DNA of 64,000 nucleotides from Flagellimonas sp. MMG031 (GCF_040112705.1 NZ_CP157804.1:2660001-2724000); one strand, 5' to 3'. Counted from the first letter of the stretch, positions 1 to 10,322 are shown. The notes: generated by a model not told the origin, from the letters alone. Translations and numbers: made by a program.

Positions 1-1169
1 TCAATGTGAATATCTATCCTATCCAACAAAGGGCCCGATATTTTGCCCAGATACCGCTGCATTTCTGCGGGTGATGATGTCACAGGGGCATCGGGGTCGT
101 TAAAATATCCTCCCGGACTGGGATTCATGCTGGCCACCAGCATAAAACTACTGGGATAAGTAACCGTAAATTGGGCGCGGGCTATGGTGACCTCCCTATC
201 TTCCATCGGTTGTCGCATCACTTCCAGTACACGTCGTTCAAACTCAGGGAGCTCGTCCAAAAACAGGACTCCATTGTGGGCCAACGATATTTCACCGGGT
301 TGCGGATAACTGCCCCCACCCACTAGGGCGGCACTGCTTATGGTATGGTGCGGGTTACGGAAAGGTCGCTGGCTCATCAAGCCTTTGTTTTTCACCTTTC
401 CTACCACACTGTGTATTTTGGTGGTTTCCAAGGCCTCGTGCAAGGTCATGGGCGGCAAAATGGACGGTAAACGCTTGGCCAGCATGGTCTTCCCTGCTCC
501 GGGGGGACCTATCAAGATGATATTGTGACCGCCGGCAGCCGCAATTTCCATGCATCGTTTTATGCTTTCCTGTCCCTTAACATCAGCAAAATCAAATTCT
601 GGCAGGTACTGTTGTTCGTAAAACGTTTTTCGGGTATCCACCACGGTTTGTTCCAGAGGAAGGTCGGCATCAAAAAAATCAATAACCTGTTTAATGGTTT
701 CCACGCCGTAGACCTTGAGTCCGTCCACCACAGCAGCTTCATTGGCATTTTCCTTGGGAAGGATAAAGCCTTCGAAACCTTCTTGCTGGGCCTTAATCGC
801 AATGGGAAGGGCACCTTTTATGGGTTGCAGGCTTCCGTCCAAAGAAAGCTCTCCCATAATCAAATAGTTTTCAATGTTTTCCGAACGGATTTGTCCTGAT
901 GCTGCCAAGATTCCAATGGCCAAGGTTAAATCGTAGGCCGAACCCTCCTTGCGCATATCGGCCGGAGCCATGTTGATGGTGATTTTTTTACCGGGAATGC
1001 GGTAATCGTTGTTCTGAAGGGCAGCGGCAATTCGAAAATTACTTTCTTTAATGGCATTATCTGGCAATCCTACCAAATGATACCCGATTCCCTTGTCGAT
1101 ATTGACCTCCACTACAATGGTGGTGGCCTCTATACCAAAAACGGCACTTCCGTAAACTTTTGTGAGCAT
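1..1169 (-). CDS. comM: ComM/YifB family Mg-chelatase-like AAA ATPase (3' part cut by window edge)
   Basis: Reading leftward from an ATG at 1167-1169, 389 codons run open to the window edge, so the C-terminal part is missing. The N-terminal region ([15 protein letters not shown], then [16 protein letters not shown] near residue 68) is the typical ChlI N-domain of YifB/ComM. A Walker A motif (GPPGSGKT, about residue 220) and a Walker B/DELPEF stretch follow, and the visible sequence stops just after the sensor region (DRIDIH). The family forms hexameric helicases; ComM promotes branch migration during natural transformation in Vibrio and Haemophilus. That role here is inferred from family only. 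Full-length members are about 510 residues. Confidence 0.93.
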   Translation of the reverse strand, partial: MLTKVYGSAVFGIEATTIVVEVNIDKGIGYHLVGLPDNAIKESNFRIAAALQNNDYRIPGKKITINMAPADMRKEGSAYDLTLAIGILAASGQIRSENIENYLIMGELSLDGSLQPIKGALPIAIKAQQEGFEGFILPKENANEAAVVDGLKVYGVETIKQVIDFFDADLPLEQTVVDTRKTFYEQQYLPEFDFADVKGQESIKRCMEIAAAGGHNIILIGPPGAGKTMLAKRLPSILPPMTLHEALETTKIHSVVGKVKNKGLMSQRPFRNPHHTISSAALVGGGSYPQPGEISLAHNGVLFLDELPEFERRVLEVMRQPMEDREVTIARAQFTVTYPSSFMLVASMNPSPGGYFNDPDAPVTSSPAEMQRYLGKISGPLLDRIDIHI

Positions 1170-1275
1170 AAATTGTTTCTAATTGAAAAAGACTGAAAAT
1201 GTAAACAATCTATGTTCAAGAATAGGTGCTCAATTGACGGATGCCCCTTTTGAATTGACGGATGCGCCTTTTGGG
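1170..1275. repeat. Spacer with two 21-bp tandem repeats (1232-1273)
   Basis: Between comM and the acylase stop codon lie two consecutive 21-bp units (1232-1252 and 1253-1273) with core TTGACGGATGC followed by a CCTTTTG run. They differ at one base. The same unit, again with a period of 21, occurs three times at 15411-15473. No gene is seen here. Confidence 0.8.
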
Positions 1276-3663
1276 TTAACGAAAGATCAAAATGGATGAT
1301 GCAGTTTCTTCAATTTCCTGCTTGTTCATCATCATTTTACGGAACTCCCCATTCACATACATTTGGGCTTGATCCTGATAATGCTCGCTGAACGGATTTC
1401 CCGACTGGCCCGTGGGCAAGATGCTGATGCTGTTCTCTACATCGGAAAAATCGATGATCCTCCGAGTGGATGGACCCGAATTTACTTTGTAAAAACCTGT
1501 GCTGTCATAGGGAAAAGCAAGGTTGTTGATTACTTCTCGAGTGCCTTCCACAGGAAATGGACCTACGTTGAAATAGCCTCGTAAGGATTCTACTTGCCCA
1601 AATGGGTGTGGATGCTCCAGCGTATGTAGTTTATCCCATGTCCATTGGCTGGGATCGGGTCCGAAATCTTCCACCAACGAATTCCATGCATCGGAAAAGG
1701 AAGCCATGACCATATCCTGTCTGGTTTCCACTACATCGGGCGTATTGACATTGTCCCACCATTTGGAACGCTCTATGGAAGCACCCCAAGCAATCTGTCT
1801 TTTGAATAAATGGGTGGACAAAAACTGTTTGAACATTTCAGGGCCCATTTCGTCCTCGACCGTGTTCTTTACCATAAAATAGAGGCTTCGATGGTACAAA
1901 GCGGGACTGGTGCTGGTCAAGGAATACTTGCCGTTCCAATTTCTTAGGGAATCCACCATAACCAGCTGTTCTTCGGTCATTTTGTTGACATCAAACAATT
2001 TGATGAGTTCCGTGACCACTTCCGTATTTACGGGTGAGGTGACGTCCAATATCATTTCAGAAACGGATTCCTTGTCCCAGTCGTTTTTCGCATCCAACAA
2101 CTGAACTATCCTTTTGGCGCGGTTTTCGGGCAAATAGTAGCCGGGATATAACATTCCCGCAATGGAATCGGGCTGATTATTGGCCGAGTAGACGTAATTC
2201 CATGGTGGGTTTTCCGCCATTGGATTCTCAGAAAAATCCAGATATCTCAAAGGCTCCTCTTTTCCAGATGTTCCATCCAACACAAATTTGGTGGACAAAC
2301 TGTCTGGCATTTGATAAAGTTTGGCTGTGGCCCACCAAGCTACATTGCCCTCGGCATCGCCGTACATTACGTTAAGTCCCGGTGCATGGATATTGGGCAG
2401 GGCACTTTTAAACTCTTCCATGTTTTTGGCATGACTAAGCCCATATAGCGCATGCATCACCATATTCTTGGGCTTAGTATATATCCATGACATGCTTATG
2501 GGCCGCTCACCGGATATTTGGTCCGCAATGTTGTTCAGCACGGGACCGTGGTGTGTTTTTTTGTATGAAAAGGCCACATCTTCACCATCCTTAACCTTTA
2601 TGGTCTTATTTACTAATTGGTAGGTTTTCCAACCTTCGGCTGTTTTGTATTGTGTGCTATCGGATGGATTGGTTTCTTCATAGTAAAAATCAATATCATC
2701 ATTTTCGAACATGGTAAGTCCATACGCCATTTTTCGGTCGTGACCCAATAACGGAAAGGGAACACCTGCCAAATGATATCCATATTTTTCGTAGGTAGGT
2801 GTGCTTACATGTGCCTCGTACCAGACGGATGGCTGTGCAAACCCAATATGTGGGTCGTTTGCCAAGATGACCTTGCCATTTTTGGTTTTTTGTGGCGCTA
2901 TCACCCAACTATTGCTGCCTTCAAATTGGGGAATGGGCAGTTTTTTCAACGCCTCGTCCACACTGGCGGTAATTTGGGTTCCCAAGGTGTCAACGGACTC
3001 TCCTTTGTAGTTTTTTATCCATACGGTGGAAGAATCGGAATCAATGGCCAAGTCCTTCATATACTCATCACCCAATTTATTCCTAAGACTGGTTAGGAAC
3101 GGGTCCGTTTTATGGGCCATGGCAAAACTAAAGGCCATATACCCAACCGCATTGTACACATCTTCAATGGTAAAAGGTTCTTTATCTATCCCGGTCAAGT
3201 AAAACTCTATGGGGGTGGGACCTTCTTCTATAAAGGCATTGATTCCATCCAAATAGGCTTGTGAGAGCACAATGGGCTCACTGCTTTTGTCCAATCCCTG
3301 TAAAGTTTCACGGGTATGCTCATCTATGCCAAGGGATAGAAAAAACTTATCGGTCTTTACCATGTCCTTGCCAAACACCTCCGAAAGTCTTCCTTTGGCC
3401 ACCCTTCTCAACAGCTCCATTTGCCACAATCGGTCCTGGGCGTGCACGTAGCCAAGTGCTTTTAAGGCATCCGCCTCATTGTCGGCATAAACATGTGGGA
3501 TTCCGTAGGGGTCAAAATACGTTTTTACCTCGGAGGATAGACCCGGAAGGGATTTTTCCCCTCCATAGTCGGGTTTAAGACTGTTGATAAATAAGGCTAC
3601 GCCAATAATTACAAGTAGAAGTAATCCTGCTAGAACAAGAAGAATCTTTTTGTATGTTTTCAC
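1276..3663 (-). CDS. Penicillin acylase family protein (Ntn hydrolase)
   Basis: 795 residues, the usual size of a penicillin/acyl-homoserine-lactone acylase precursor. It starts with a short basic stretch and one hydrophobic segment (residues 6-27), so it is exported or anchored facing the periplasm. The DPYGIPHVYA motif (about 51-60) opens the alpha chain. The autoproteolysis site is visible as EGSNSW, with Ser250 as the new N-terminal nucleophile of the beta chain, followed by ANDPHIG. These enzymes hydrolyse amide bonds in beta-lactams, acyl-homoserine lactones or related amides; the natural substrate cannot be read from the sequence. It is transcribed alone or after the dsbD-like gene 81 bp upstream. 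Confidence 0.9.
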   Translation of the reverse strand: MKTYKKILLVLAGLLLLVIIGVALFINSLKPDYGGEKSLPGLSSEVKTYFDPYGIPHVYADNEADALKALGYVHAQDRLWQMELLRRVAKGRLSEVFGKDMVKTDKFFLSLGIDEHTRETLQGLDKSSEPIVLSQAYLDGINAFIEEGPTPIEFYLTGIDKEPFTIEDVYNAVGYMAFSFAMAHKTDPFLTSLRNKLGDEYMKDLAIDSDSSTVWIKNYKGESVDTLGTQITASVDEALKKLPIPQFEGSNSWVIAPQKTKNGKVILANDPHIGFAQPSVWYEAHVSTPTYEKYGYHLAGVPFPLLGHDRKMAYGLTMFENDDIDFYYEETNPSDSTQYKTAEGWKTYQLVNKTIKVKDGEDVAFSYKKTHHGPVLNNIADQISGERPISMSWIYTKPKNMVMHALYGLSHAKNMEEFKSALPNIHAPGLNVMYGDAEGNVAWWATAKLYQMPDSLSTKFVLDGTSGKEEPLRYLDFSENPMAENPPWNYVYSANNQPDSIAGMLYPGYYLPENRAKRIVQLLDAKNDWDKESVSEMILDVTSPVNTEVVTELIKLFDVNKMTEEQLVMVDSLRNWNGKYSLTSTSPALYHRSLYFMVKNTVEDEMGPEMFKQFLSTHLFKRQIAWGASIERSKWWDNVNTPDVVETRQDMVMASFSDAWNSLVEDFGPDPSQWTWDKLHTLEHPHPFGQVESLRGYFNVGPFPVEGTREVINNLAFPYDSTGFYKVNSGPSTRRIIDFSDVENSISILPTGQSGNPFSEHYQDQAQMYVNGEFRKMMMNKQEIEETASSILIFR

Positions 3664-3744
3664 AAAGAAGGGTTAAGTCGATTAGTAGACCTAATGTATA
3701 ATTATTTTTTTAGATGTTGAACAAAATTGATTGACAAATGTCAA

Positions 3745-5727
3745 TTATTTGTTCATGGATAGCTGATGTTTTTCCAAACCGGATTTTAACCAATCTTCGT
3801 AGGTGTCCACATCCACATACTGCACAGCTTCGTTCAATATCTCCAATTCGGGTGACATAAGCACATAATAGGGCTGCGATGCCGCATTAAAATTGATGGT
3901 TTGGAAGGTACCCCACTTTTGTCCGATGGTTTCAATGGCCTTTACCCGTCCTGAATCGTATTTAAAATCGAATTTTTCGGAATCGGGCAATTCCTTCCTA
4001 TCATCCACATAGAGGGAAATGAGCACGTATTCATCCTTCAGTAAAGGATACACATTAGGGTCACTCCACACATTTTCTTCCATTTTTCTGCAATTCACAC
4101 AGGCCCATCCCGTAAAATCGAGCAAAATGGGCTTGTTTACTTCCTTTGCATAAGCAACGCCTTCTTCAAAATCCTTAAAACAGTCCAAGCCCAACGGACA
4201 ATCGCTTTCGGTTTCCACTACACTATAAAAGCCGGGAGGCGGAAATCCACTCAACAATTTCAAAGAAGTTACTTTGAATAGCCCAAGTACCAAGTACACG
4301 GTAAAAGCAAAGCTTATCAGCCCAACAATCTTTCTGGAAGGAGACAAATTCTTTTTGGGACCATCATGCGGAAACCTGAACAATCCGAATAAATAAAGGG
4401 TCATCAATACAAACAGGACCACCCAAATGCCTACGAATATTTCCCGTTTCAGAATGCCCCAATTCCCCACTAAATCGGCGTTGGATAAGAATTTGAAGGC
4501 CAAAGCCAGCTCCAAGAAGCCCAACACCACTTTCACCGTAGTCATCCATCCCCCTGATTTAGGCAGCGAATTCAACCAAGCCGGGAACATTGCAAACAAG
4601 GCAAAAGGCAGGGCCAAGGCCAAACCAAAACCGACCATCCCGGAAGTTAAATTGGTCGCCACATTTCCTTCTGCCAAGGTGGTACTGCCCAAGAGTCCAC
4701 CCAAAATTGGTCCCGTACAGGAAAATGAAACAATGGCCAAGGTCAAGGCCATAAAAAAGATGCCCAATCCCCCTCCTACTTTGGAGGATGCCGAATCCAT
4801 CTTATTGGCCCAAGAGCTTGGTAAGGTCAGTTCGTAGTAACCGAAAAAAGAAAAGGCAAAGAACACAAAAATGACGAAGAAGAACACGTTAAGCCATATA
4901 TTGGTGGCGATGGTATTCAATATTTGGGAGTCCACCGAATTGAACAAATGGAACGGTAAACTCAACAAGAAATAAATCAACACAATGAAAAATCCATAGA
5001 GCAAGGCATTGGCAATCCCCTTGGATTTCTGCTTGGTCTGTTTGGTAAAAAAAGAAACTGTTAGCGGAATCATGGGGAAAACGCAGGGCGTCAACAAGGC
5101 TATAAGTCCACCTATAAACCCAAGCCCAAAAATCATCCAAAGGTTGGATTTGCCTTCGGAATCGGTCACTCCATCTTGTTGGAGCAGTTCCTTGTTCTTT
5201 AAATCAACCTTTAGCGATTCGCCCAAGGCCACACTTCGTTCATCCAAGGATGTCTCTTCTGCCACAAAACCGCTTCCATCCAACGAAATTTGGAAGAACT
5301 CATCTACGGGGAGACACACCTCCTTGCAAATCTGATAAAAGAGGTTGACGGAAATTTGATTCGCCTCTGGGTCGAGGAGTTTTATTTTCTGGGTAAAAAT
5401 GGCCTCTTCTTTAAAGAAGGTCTCGTCCACTTCAAAAATATCGCTGTATTCGGTGATGGTCTCACTCTCCTCAGTGACCCCGACCAATTCATAGTCTTCC
5501 CCTGCTTTTTCAAAAGTAAACTCACTGGGCAGGGCACCACCTTCGGCCGTATGTTGGGAATATACATGCCATCCCTCCATAATTTTTCCCTTGAACACCA
5601 GTTCATATTCGGTATCCGATAGTTGGCGAACCTCGTGGCTCCAAACCGCAGGATTTTCATCCGTTTGGGCCAGAGCAGTGCCTGTACCAATAAACAATAG
5701 TCCAAAAAAGAGTACCAATAATCTCAT
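3745..5727 (-). CDS. dsbD: DsbD-like thiol:disulfide interchange protein
   Basis: 660 residues with the three-part DsbD plan. A signal peptide (first ~20 residues, ending ALAQ) leads to an N-terminal immunoglobulin-like domain with Cys residues in QICKEVCLP. A membrane domain of about eight segments holds the paired redox cysteines in TPCVFPMIPL and FSCTGPILGG. A C-terminal thioredoxin-like domain has the CxxC motif WACVNC near residue 545. DsbD passes electrons from cytoplasmic thioredoxin across the inner membrane to periplasmic thiol proteins. Its ATG overlaps the end of tilS by 4 bp, so the two are co-transcribed. Symbol assigned by family resemblance. Confidence 0.9.
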   Translation of the reverse strand: MRLLVLFFGLLFIGTGTALAQTDENPAVWSHEVRQLSDTEYELVFKGKIMEGWHVYSQHTAEGGALPSEFTFEKAGEDYELVGVTEESETITEYSDIFEVDETFFKEEAIFTQKIKLLDPEANQISVNLFYQICKEVCLPVDEFFQISLDGSGFVAEETSLDERSVALGESLKVDLKNKELLQQDGVTDSEGKSNLWMIFGLGFIGGLIALLTPCVFPMIPLTVSFFTKQTKQKSKGIANALLYGFFIVLIYFLLSLPFHLFNSVDSQILNTIATNIWLNVFFFVIFVFFAFSFFGYYELTLPSSWANKMDSASSKVGGGLGIFFMALTLAIVSFSCTGPILGGLLGSTTLAEGNVATNLTSGMVGFGLALALPFALFAMFPAWLNSLPKSGGWMTTVKVVLGFLELALAFKFLSNADLVGNWGILKREIFVGIWVVLFVLMTLYLFGLFRFPHDGPKKNLSPSRKIVGLISFAFTVYLVLGLFKVTSLKLLSGFPPPGFYSVVETESDCPLGLDCFKDFEEGVAYAKEVNKPILLDFTGWACVNCRKMEENVWSDPNVYPLLKDEYVLISLYVDDRKELPDSEKFDFKYDSGRVKAIETIGQKWGTFQTINFNAASQPYYVLMSPELEILNEAVQYVDVDTYEDWLKSGLEKHQLSMNK

Positions 5728-7031
5728 AGCAACTGTGTAATCTTAATTATTTCACGGGTCGATTCCCCTACCTTAAAACGCTGATCGGCCCGTTTGCCCA
5801 CGACCCAAACAATATCGTCTCCAGAACAAAGCAACCATTGTTTTCCTTTGGAAAACACATCCATTTTTTCATCCTTGAAAAACTTGGACAGTTTTTTTTT
5901 GCCCTGCATCCCGAAGGGATAAAAATAGTCGCCTTTTTCCCAATTTCTTAACAATAACGGTGGGTTTAACTTTTCCTTATCCAAAAAGACCACATGTTTC
6001 CCTTCTTTTTCTACTTTTTCGACCGACTCCACTTTCAATGGTATCGGTAATTTCGTTGGGGTTTCATCCAAATAGACAGGATAGGATTTATTTACCCTAT
6101 TTTCTTTTGGAGACAGCAACAGATAATCTCGATCCTTGAGCAAAATATGCGTTTTGGAAACCACTTGCTTTCCGCTTGTTGCCGAAAGCAGTCCTTCCAC
6201 ATCGCCCCATTCCGTAAACCCATATCCCTGAAACAGATGGTATAAATGGGCTCCCAAGGGCTGTAACGCTTTAAGTTTTGCTATGTTAATCCTAAACACC
6301 TCACCTTGTGGCTCGAACAGTTCGGATTGCAGTGTTTGGATATATTGACTTACCAAGTCGTTGGTTTGACCCAAATGCTTTTGTGTAGACCGGAAATTTT
6401 GCAAAAAAGTCGGGTGCAGCTCCTTGAGCACCGGTACTATTTGATGACGGATTTTGTTTCTGAGGTATTTGCTGCTTGCATTACTGCTATCCTCTCTCCA
6501 TGCAACACCGCTGGATTTGGCATATCCCAAAATATCGTCTTGGGAAAAGGGCAATAACGGCCTTACAATTTTATCATTTTGCTGCGGGATACCCGTGAGT
6601 CCAGCAATTCCGGTGCCACGAGATAAATTGATCAAAAATGTTTCTAGATTGTCATCCGCGTGGTGCGCTGTCAGCACATAATCAAAGCCCTCAGCATCCA
6701 AAAGCTCGGCAAACCATTGGTAGCGTAGTTCACGCGCTGCCATTTGTACGGAACCGCCGTGGTTTTCCAAGTAGCCTTCCACATCAAAATGCTTTATAAA
6801 ACAGGTCACTCCTTTGGCAACTGCCCAATTTTTTACAAATTCCGCATCACCATCGCTCTCCTTGCCGCGAAGTCCAAAGTTGCAGTGGGCCAGCGCAATC
6901 GTTAATTCAGCAGCCGCACACAAATGCGCCAATACCATGCTGTCCACTCCTCCACTACAGGCAATTAACAGCTTCTTTTCTTTTAGAAAAGAAAAACTTT
7001 CGTTGATGTGTTGCTTGAACTTCTGGAGCAT
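5724..7031 (-). CDS. tilS: tRNA(Ile)-lysidine synthase TilS
   Basis: 435 residues. The N-terminal PP-loop ATPase signature CSGGVDS lies at residues 25-31, followed by conserved HCNFGLRGKESDGD and the HHADDNLET motif. The C-terminal half carries the TilS substrate-binding domains (LLLRNWEKGDYF...PFGM). TilS attaches lysine to C34 of the CAU-anticodon tRNA-Ile, changing it to read AUA; it is essential in nearly all bacteria. The start at 7031 is the first ATG in frame and gives the normal N-terminus. It follows the pabB-like gene by 22 bp and overlaps the dsbD-like gene, indicating one minus-strand transcript. Confidence 0.95.
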   Translation of the reverse strand: MLQKFKQHINESFSFLKEKKLLIACSGGVDSMVLAHLCAAAELTIALAHCNFGLRGKESDGDAEFVKNWAVAKGVTCFIKHFDVEGYLENHGGSVQMAARELRYQWFAELLDAEGFDYVLTAHHADDNLETFLINLSRGTGIAGLTGIPQQNDKIVRPLLPFSQDDILGYAKSSGVAWREDSSNASSKYLRNKIRHQIVPVLKELHPTFLQNFRSTQKHLGQTNDLVSQYIQTLQSELFEPQGEVFRINIAKLKALQPLGAHLYHLFQGYGFTEWGDVEGLLSATSGKQVVSKTHILLKDRDYLLLSPKENRVNKSYPVYLDETPTKLPIPLKVESVEKVEKEGKHVVFLDKEKLNPPLLLRNWEKGDYFYPFGMQGKKKLSKFFKDEKMDVFSKGKQWLLCSGDDIVWVVGKRADQRFKVGESTREIIKITQLL

Positions 7032-7053
7032 TTTGCAAATTTACGAATAAACA

Positions 7054-8337
7054 TTATCCCTCCTCCAAAACCAAGCGCATGGCTTTGGCTTTGAGCAGGC
7101 ACTCCTGATATTCCTTTTCGGGGTCCGATTGTGCCGTGATGGCACTCCCAACAGAATAAGAGACGTATTTTTTGGAAGCGTTGTACAAAATGCTTCGGAT
7201 AACCACATTGAAATCAAAATCGCCGTTTGGGTCAAAATAGCCTACCGTACCGCTGTATAATCCCCGTTTGGTCTCTTCCAAATCTTCGATGATCTTCATG
7301 GCCGATATTTTCGGGGCCCCTGTCATGCTGCCCATAGGAAACGTTTCCTTGATGAGTTCAACAGATGGTTTGTTTTCCGAAACCTCAGCCGCAACGGTCG
7401 AAATCAATTGATGCACCTGTTTGAAAGAATAGGGTTCACAAAGTTCTTCCACTTTAACCGAACCTTTGATGGCACTTTTGGAAAGGTCGTTGCGCACCAA
7501 GTCGGTGATCATAATGTTCTCCGAACGTTCCTTTTTGTCCGCACTCAGCTCTTTTTTAATCTGCTCGTCCTCACGTTTGCCTTCACCTCTTCGAGCGGTA
7601 CCTTTTATGGGTTGTGAAATCACTTTTGCACCTATCTTTTTAAGATAGCGCTCTGGCGAGGCGCACATGAGATAATGGTCCGAAAATCGCGCAAAAGCTG
7701 CAAAAGGTGGTTCCGAAATCCTATTCAACCTTTGGTAGGTCGCCCAGGGGTCCAACGCATAATCCTCTGCATAAAATTCCTGACAAAAATTGGCCTCATA
7801 GATATCGCCGCGATGAATGTGTCCCAAAAATTGCTGCGCTTTTTCAAAATAAGCATCCTTATGGATTCGCATCTTTATTTTGATGGGTCCGTGGGACTCT
7901 TGAACACTGGCTTGGTCTTTATTGTCGCAGATTTCTGCAAAATCAGCATCAATTTCATAATCATAAGTGTCCAAATACTTAAAATGGAGTTGACCATTCG
8001 CTACTACTATGAGCTTTTGGGGCTGAAAGAATTGTATCATTGGAAAATCCAGATCATCCACATGGGAGGAAGTCAAATCTTCCAATACATTTTTTACATC
8101 ATATGAAAAATAGCCAAAAAGCCAATCTGGTGTATGATTTAAAAATGATTCGATTTCTTCTAAGTCGTTGCAAAATGTTGATGCACCAACGGCGAGGCAG
8201 GCCTCAAAACTGGAATATGGTTCGTGATGGGAGTTACTGTCCAACCAAACTACGTGTCCATAGTTCCTGGACCATTGGAGCAAGGATTCCTTGCACTGCT
8301 GTACCGAATGTATCTTGAATGACCGATGCGTCCGCAA
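7054..8337 (-). CDS. pabB: Chorismate-binding enzyme, PabB-type (aminodeoxychorismate synthase component I)
   Basis: 427 residues of the anthranilate synthase/isochorismate synthase superfamily. Conserved blocks in the C-terminal half: SQPIKGTARRGE, NIMITDLVRNDL, FPMGSMTGAPK and YSGTVGYFDPNGD. The N-terminal ~130 residues are divergent, as is usual for stand-alone PabB homologues, rather than the fuller TrpE N-domain. It would convert chorismate to 4-amino-4-deoxychorismate for folate synthesis with a glutamine amidotransferase encoded elsewhere. TrpE or another chorismate enzyme cannot be fully excluded; the lack of trp neighbours argues for PabB. Flanked by tilS and the flavin reductase on the same strand with tiny gaps. 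Confidence 0.82.
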   Translation of the reverse strand: MRTHRSFKIHSVQQCKESLLQWSRNYGHVVWLDSNSHHEPYSSFEACLAVGASTFCNDLEEIESFLNHTPDWLFGYFSYDVKNVLEDLTSSHVDDLDFPMIQFFQPQKLIVVANGQLHFKYLDTYDYEIDADFAEICDNKDQASVQESHGPIKIKMRIHKDAYFEKAQQFLGHIHRGDIYEANFCQEFYAEDYALDPWATYQRLNRISEPPFAAFARFSDHYLMCASPERYLKKIGAKVISQPIKGTARRGEGKREDEQIKKELSADKKERSENIMITDLVRNDLSKSAIKGSVKVEELCEPYSFKQVHQLISTVAAEVSENKPSVELIKETFPMGSMTGAPKISAMKIIEDLEETKRGLYSGTVGYFDPNGDFDFNVVIRSILYNASKKYVSYSVGSAITAQSDPEKEYQECLLKAKAMRLVLEEG

Positions 8338-8343
8338 GAGCTT

Positions 8344-8877
8344 TTAGTTTAATGAATCCAAAAAGGTCTGCAACGCATGCTGATGCCCAGCCTTGAGGTC
8401 TTCGTCCAAAATCCCATCCTCGCTAAAGTTATCGTAAAAGGATGGCAAAGAAAATGTAGCCACTATCTCGGCCCCAAAGCGTGGCAACATGCTCTCAATC
8501 ACACTCAACGAACCCTTTGCCCCTCGCTTTCCGCCAGAAGTCGACATTAAAAGTACCTTGGTGCCCCCCAAAAAGTTGCGCTCCAATCGGGACAACCAAT
8601 CCAAAAGGTTTTTAAAGTAGGCGGATGGATTGCCATTATGCTCGTTTACCGATAAAATGATGCCATCGGCTTGAGCAATCTGGTCCTTCAATCCGGTAAG
8701 TGCATCAGGATACCCTTTTTCCCTTTCCAAGTCTTCACTAAACATCGGAAAAGGGTGCTCAGCCATGTTTAAGGTCTGTAAATCATGATTTTGGACTAAA
8801 GATGTGGTGAGTTCTACCAATTTAAAATTGATGGAAGTTGAAGAATTGCTCCCGGCAAATGCCAAAATTGCAGCCAT
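8344..8877 (-). CDS. NADPH-dependent FMN reductase-like flavodoxin-fold protein
   Basis: 177 residues. The N-terminus MAAILAFAGSNSSTSIN is the phosphate-binding loop of the NADPH-dependent FMN reductase (YieF/ArsH-like) family. ILSVNEHNGNPSAYFKNLLDW is the conserved block contacting the flavin ring, and MSTSGGKRG follows. Such proteins bind FMN and reduce quinones, azo compounds or other oxidants in the cytoplasm. The gene is 6 bp upstream of the pabB-like gene in the same direction and leads the minus-strand operon. The substrate is unknown. Confidence 0.85.
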   Translation of the reverse strand: MAAILAFAGSNSSTSINFKLVELTTSLVQNHDLQTLNMAEHPFPMFSEDLEREKGYPDALTGLKDQIAQADGIILSVNEHNGNPSAYFKNLLDWLSRLERNFLGGTKVLLMSTSGGKRGAKGSLSVIESMLPRFGAEIVATFSLPSFYDNFSEDGILDEDLKAGHQHALQTFLDSLN

Positions 8878-9007
8878 AGCTAAAAATCGTTGATTGTTTC
8901 GCTAAAATACCGTAATTGATACATACCTGCGACTATTTTCCATATTTTTGGCGCGAGTAACATCCAAACTACTTGCTAAACAAGTATATAGGGTGAACAA
9001 AAATTGG

Positions 9008-10204
9008 ATGACAACGGACAAAAACAGATTGTTTTTTATTGATGCCATGCGTGCTTGGGCCATTTTGATGATGCTGCAAGGGCATTTCATCGATGGTCTC
9101 TTGGACCCCATTTTTAGGGATCCCAACAATCCGGTTTATGCGGTTTGGCTCTATTTTAGGGGAATTACTGCCCCAGTGTTCTTTACGGTTTCCGGTTTTA
9201 TTTTTACGTATCTGCTCATCAGAGCTCCCCAAAAAGGAATGGAAAACCCGAGGGTTGCCAAAGGCATTCGTCGTGGTCTGCAATTGCTGGCTATTGGATA
9301 TCTATTGCGTTTAAACCTTGGCGGATTGCTCAAAGGAGAGATTTATAATTCATTTTATCTGGTGGATGTGCTCCATTGTATCGGGCTTTCCATTTTAGGC
9401 CTTATTGGGCTTTACCTGCTCACTGCCAAAAAGAAAAAATACGTTTTTCCATTGGTCTTGGTCACCACGACCCTATTGCTGTTTTTGTTCGAACGGACCT
9501 ATAAACCATGGACTTTTGCTTTTTTGCCTGATTTTCTCGCCAATTACTTTACAAAAGCCAATGGTTCGGTGTTTACCATTATCCCTTGGTTCGGCTATGC
9601 CACCATAGGAGCGTTCATTGCAGGGTTGTTCACTCGCTTCAAGCATTTCAGGTATTTGTATCCCACCGCCATTTCCATTGCCCTTTTGTTAGGCTATGTA
9701 TTGATTTATCATTCGACCCCTGCATTCGCCGCCCTGTATGAAGTGACCGGATTTGGATTCCTAAAGTTATTGTTGACCAACAATTACCTATTTATACGTT
9801 TGGGGAATGTGTTTGTGGTATTTGCCGTATTTATGATGCTGCGTAGTTGGATGACCAACAAAACCGTTTTGAATATCGGCGCAAGCACGTTATCCATTTA
9901 CGTGATTCACTTTATGATTCTTTACGGAAGTTTTACCGGTTTGGGACTGTACCGATTTTTCAATCGTTCCCTTTCCCCTGAAGTCGTTGTTCCTGGAGCA
10001 CTATTGTTTATGATGGTCTGCACCTTCTTGGCCTTGCAATACCATAAACACGAAGCGCATATCAAATCACAGATTGCCTCGGGGATTGCTTTTGCCAGAG
10101 TGCAAATTGTAGAAGCAAAGGAGATTACACTTCCATTACTGAAAGAGCTGATGGTTCGCCTTCATCTTTTCCTAAAGCGTGTTTTACGTACCGTACGAAG
10201 CTAA
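9008..10204 (+). CDS. Multi-pass membrane acyltransferase (HGSNAT/DUF1624-like)
   Basis: The open frame can be extended to a TTG at 8948, but the ATG at 9008 (MTTDKNRLFFIDAMRAWAIL) gives the standard N-terminus, so 398 residues are called. About ten hydrophobic segments are visible. FIDAMRAWAILMMLQGHF and GITAPVFFTVSGF resemble the heparan-alpha-glucosaminide N-acetyltransferase (DUF1624/YeiB) family, which moves acetyl groups across the membrane onto sugars. The substrate here is unknown. It is divergent from the flavin reductase and followed by a hairpin terminator at 10206-10240. An acyltransferase_3 assignment is the main alternative. Confidence 0.75.
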   Translation: MTTDKNRLFFIDAMRAWAILMMLQGHFIDGLLDPIFRDPNNPVYAVWLYFRGITAPVFFTVSGFIFTYLLIRAPQKGMENPRVAKGIRRGLQLLAIGYLLRLNLGGLLKGEIYNSFYLVDVLHCIGLSILGLIGLYLLTAKKKKYVFPLVLVTTTLLLFLFERTYKPWTFAFLPDFLANYFTKANGSVFTIIPWFGYATIGAFIAGLFTRFKHFRYLYPTAISIALLLGYVLIYHSTPAFAALYEVTGFGFLKLLLTNNYLFIRLGNVFVVFAVFMMLRSWMTNKTVLNIGASTLSIYVIHFMILYGSFTGLGLYRFFNRSLSPEVVVPGALLFMMVCTFLALQYHKHEAHIKSQIASGIAFARVQIVEAKEITLPLLKELMVRLHLFLKRVLRTVRS

Positions 10205-10205
10205 A

Positions 10206-10240
10206 AAAAGCATCCAATCCCTAAGATTGAATGCTTTTAA
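10206..10240 (+). terminator. Rho-independent terminator after the acyltransferase
   Basis: Inverted repeat AAAAGCATCCAATC / GATTGAATGCTTTT with a 5-nt loop and one mismatch, starting just after the stop codon. It is flanked by A and T runs, so it could act in both directions. Confidence 0.75.
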
Positions 10241-10322
10241 TTATGATTATACTTCAATAAACCCTTTATCGATACATTTTTTTGAACTTGGGTTCAAAAA
10301 AACACTCGAAATGACACGTATC

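Noticed and set aside
3730..3745. ATTGACA/TGTCAAT palindrome upstream of the acylase
   Set aside because: Short and AT-rich, overlapping the end of the dsbD-like gene; no regulator to connect it to.
8948..9007. TTG-initiated N-terminal extension of the membrane acyltransferase
   Set aside because: The extra 20 residues are not family-like, and the ATG at 9008 yields the standard N-terminus.
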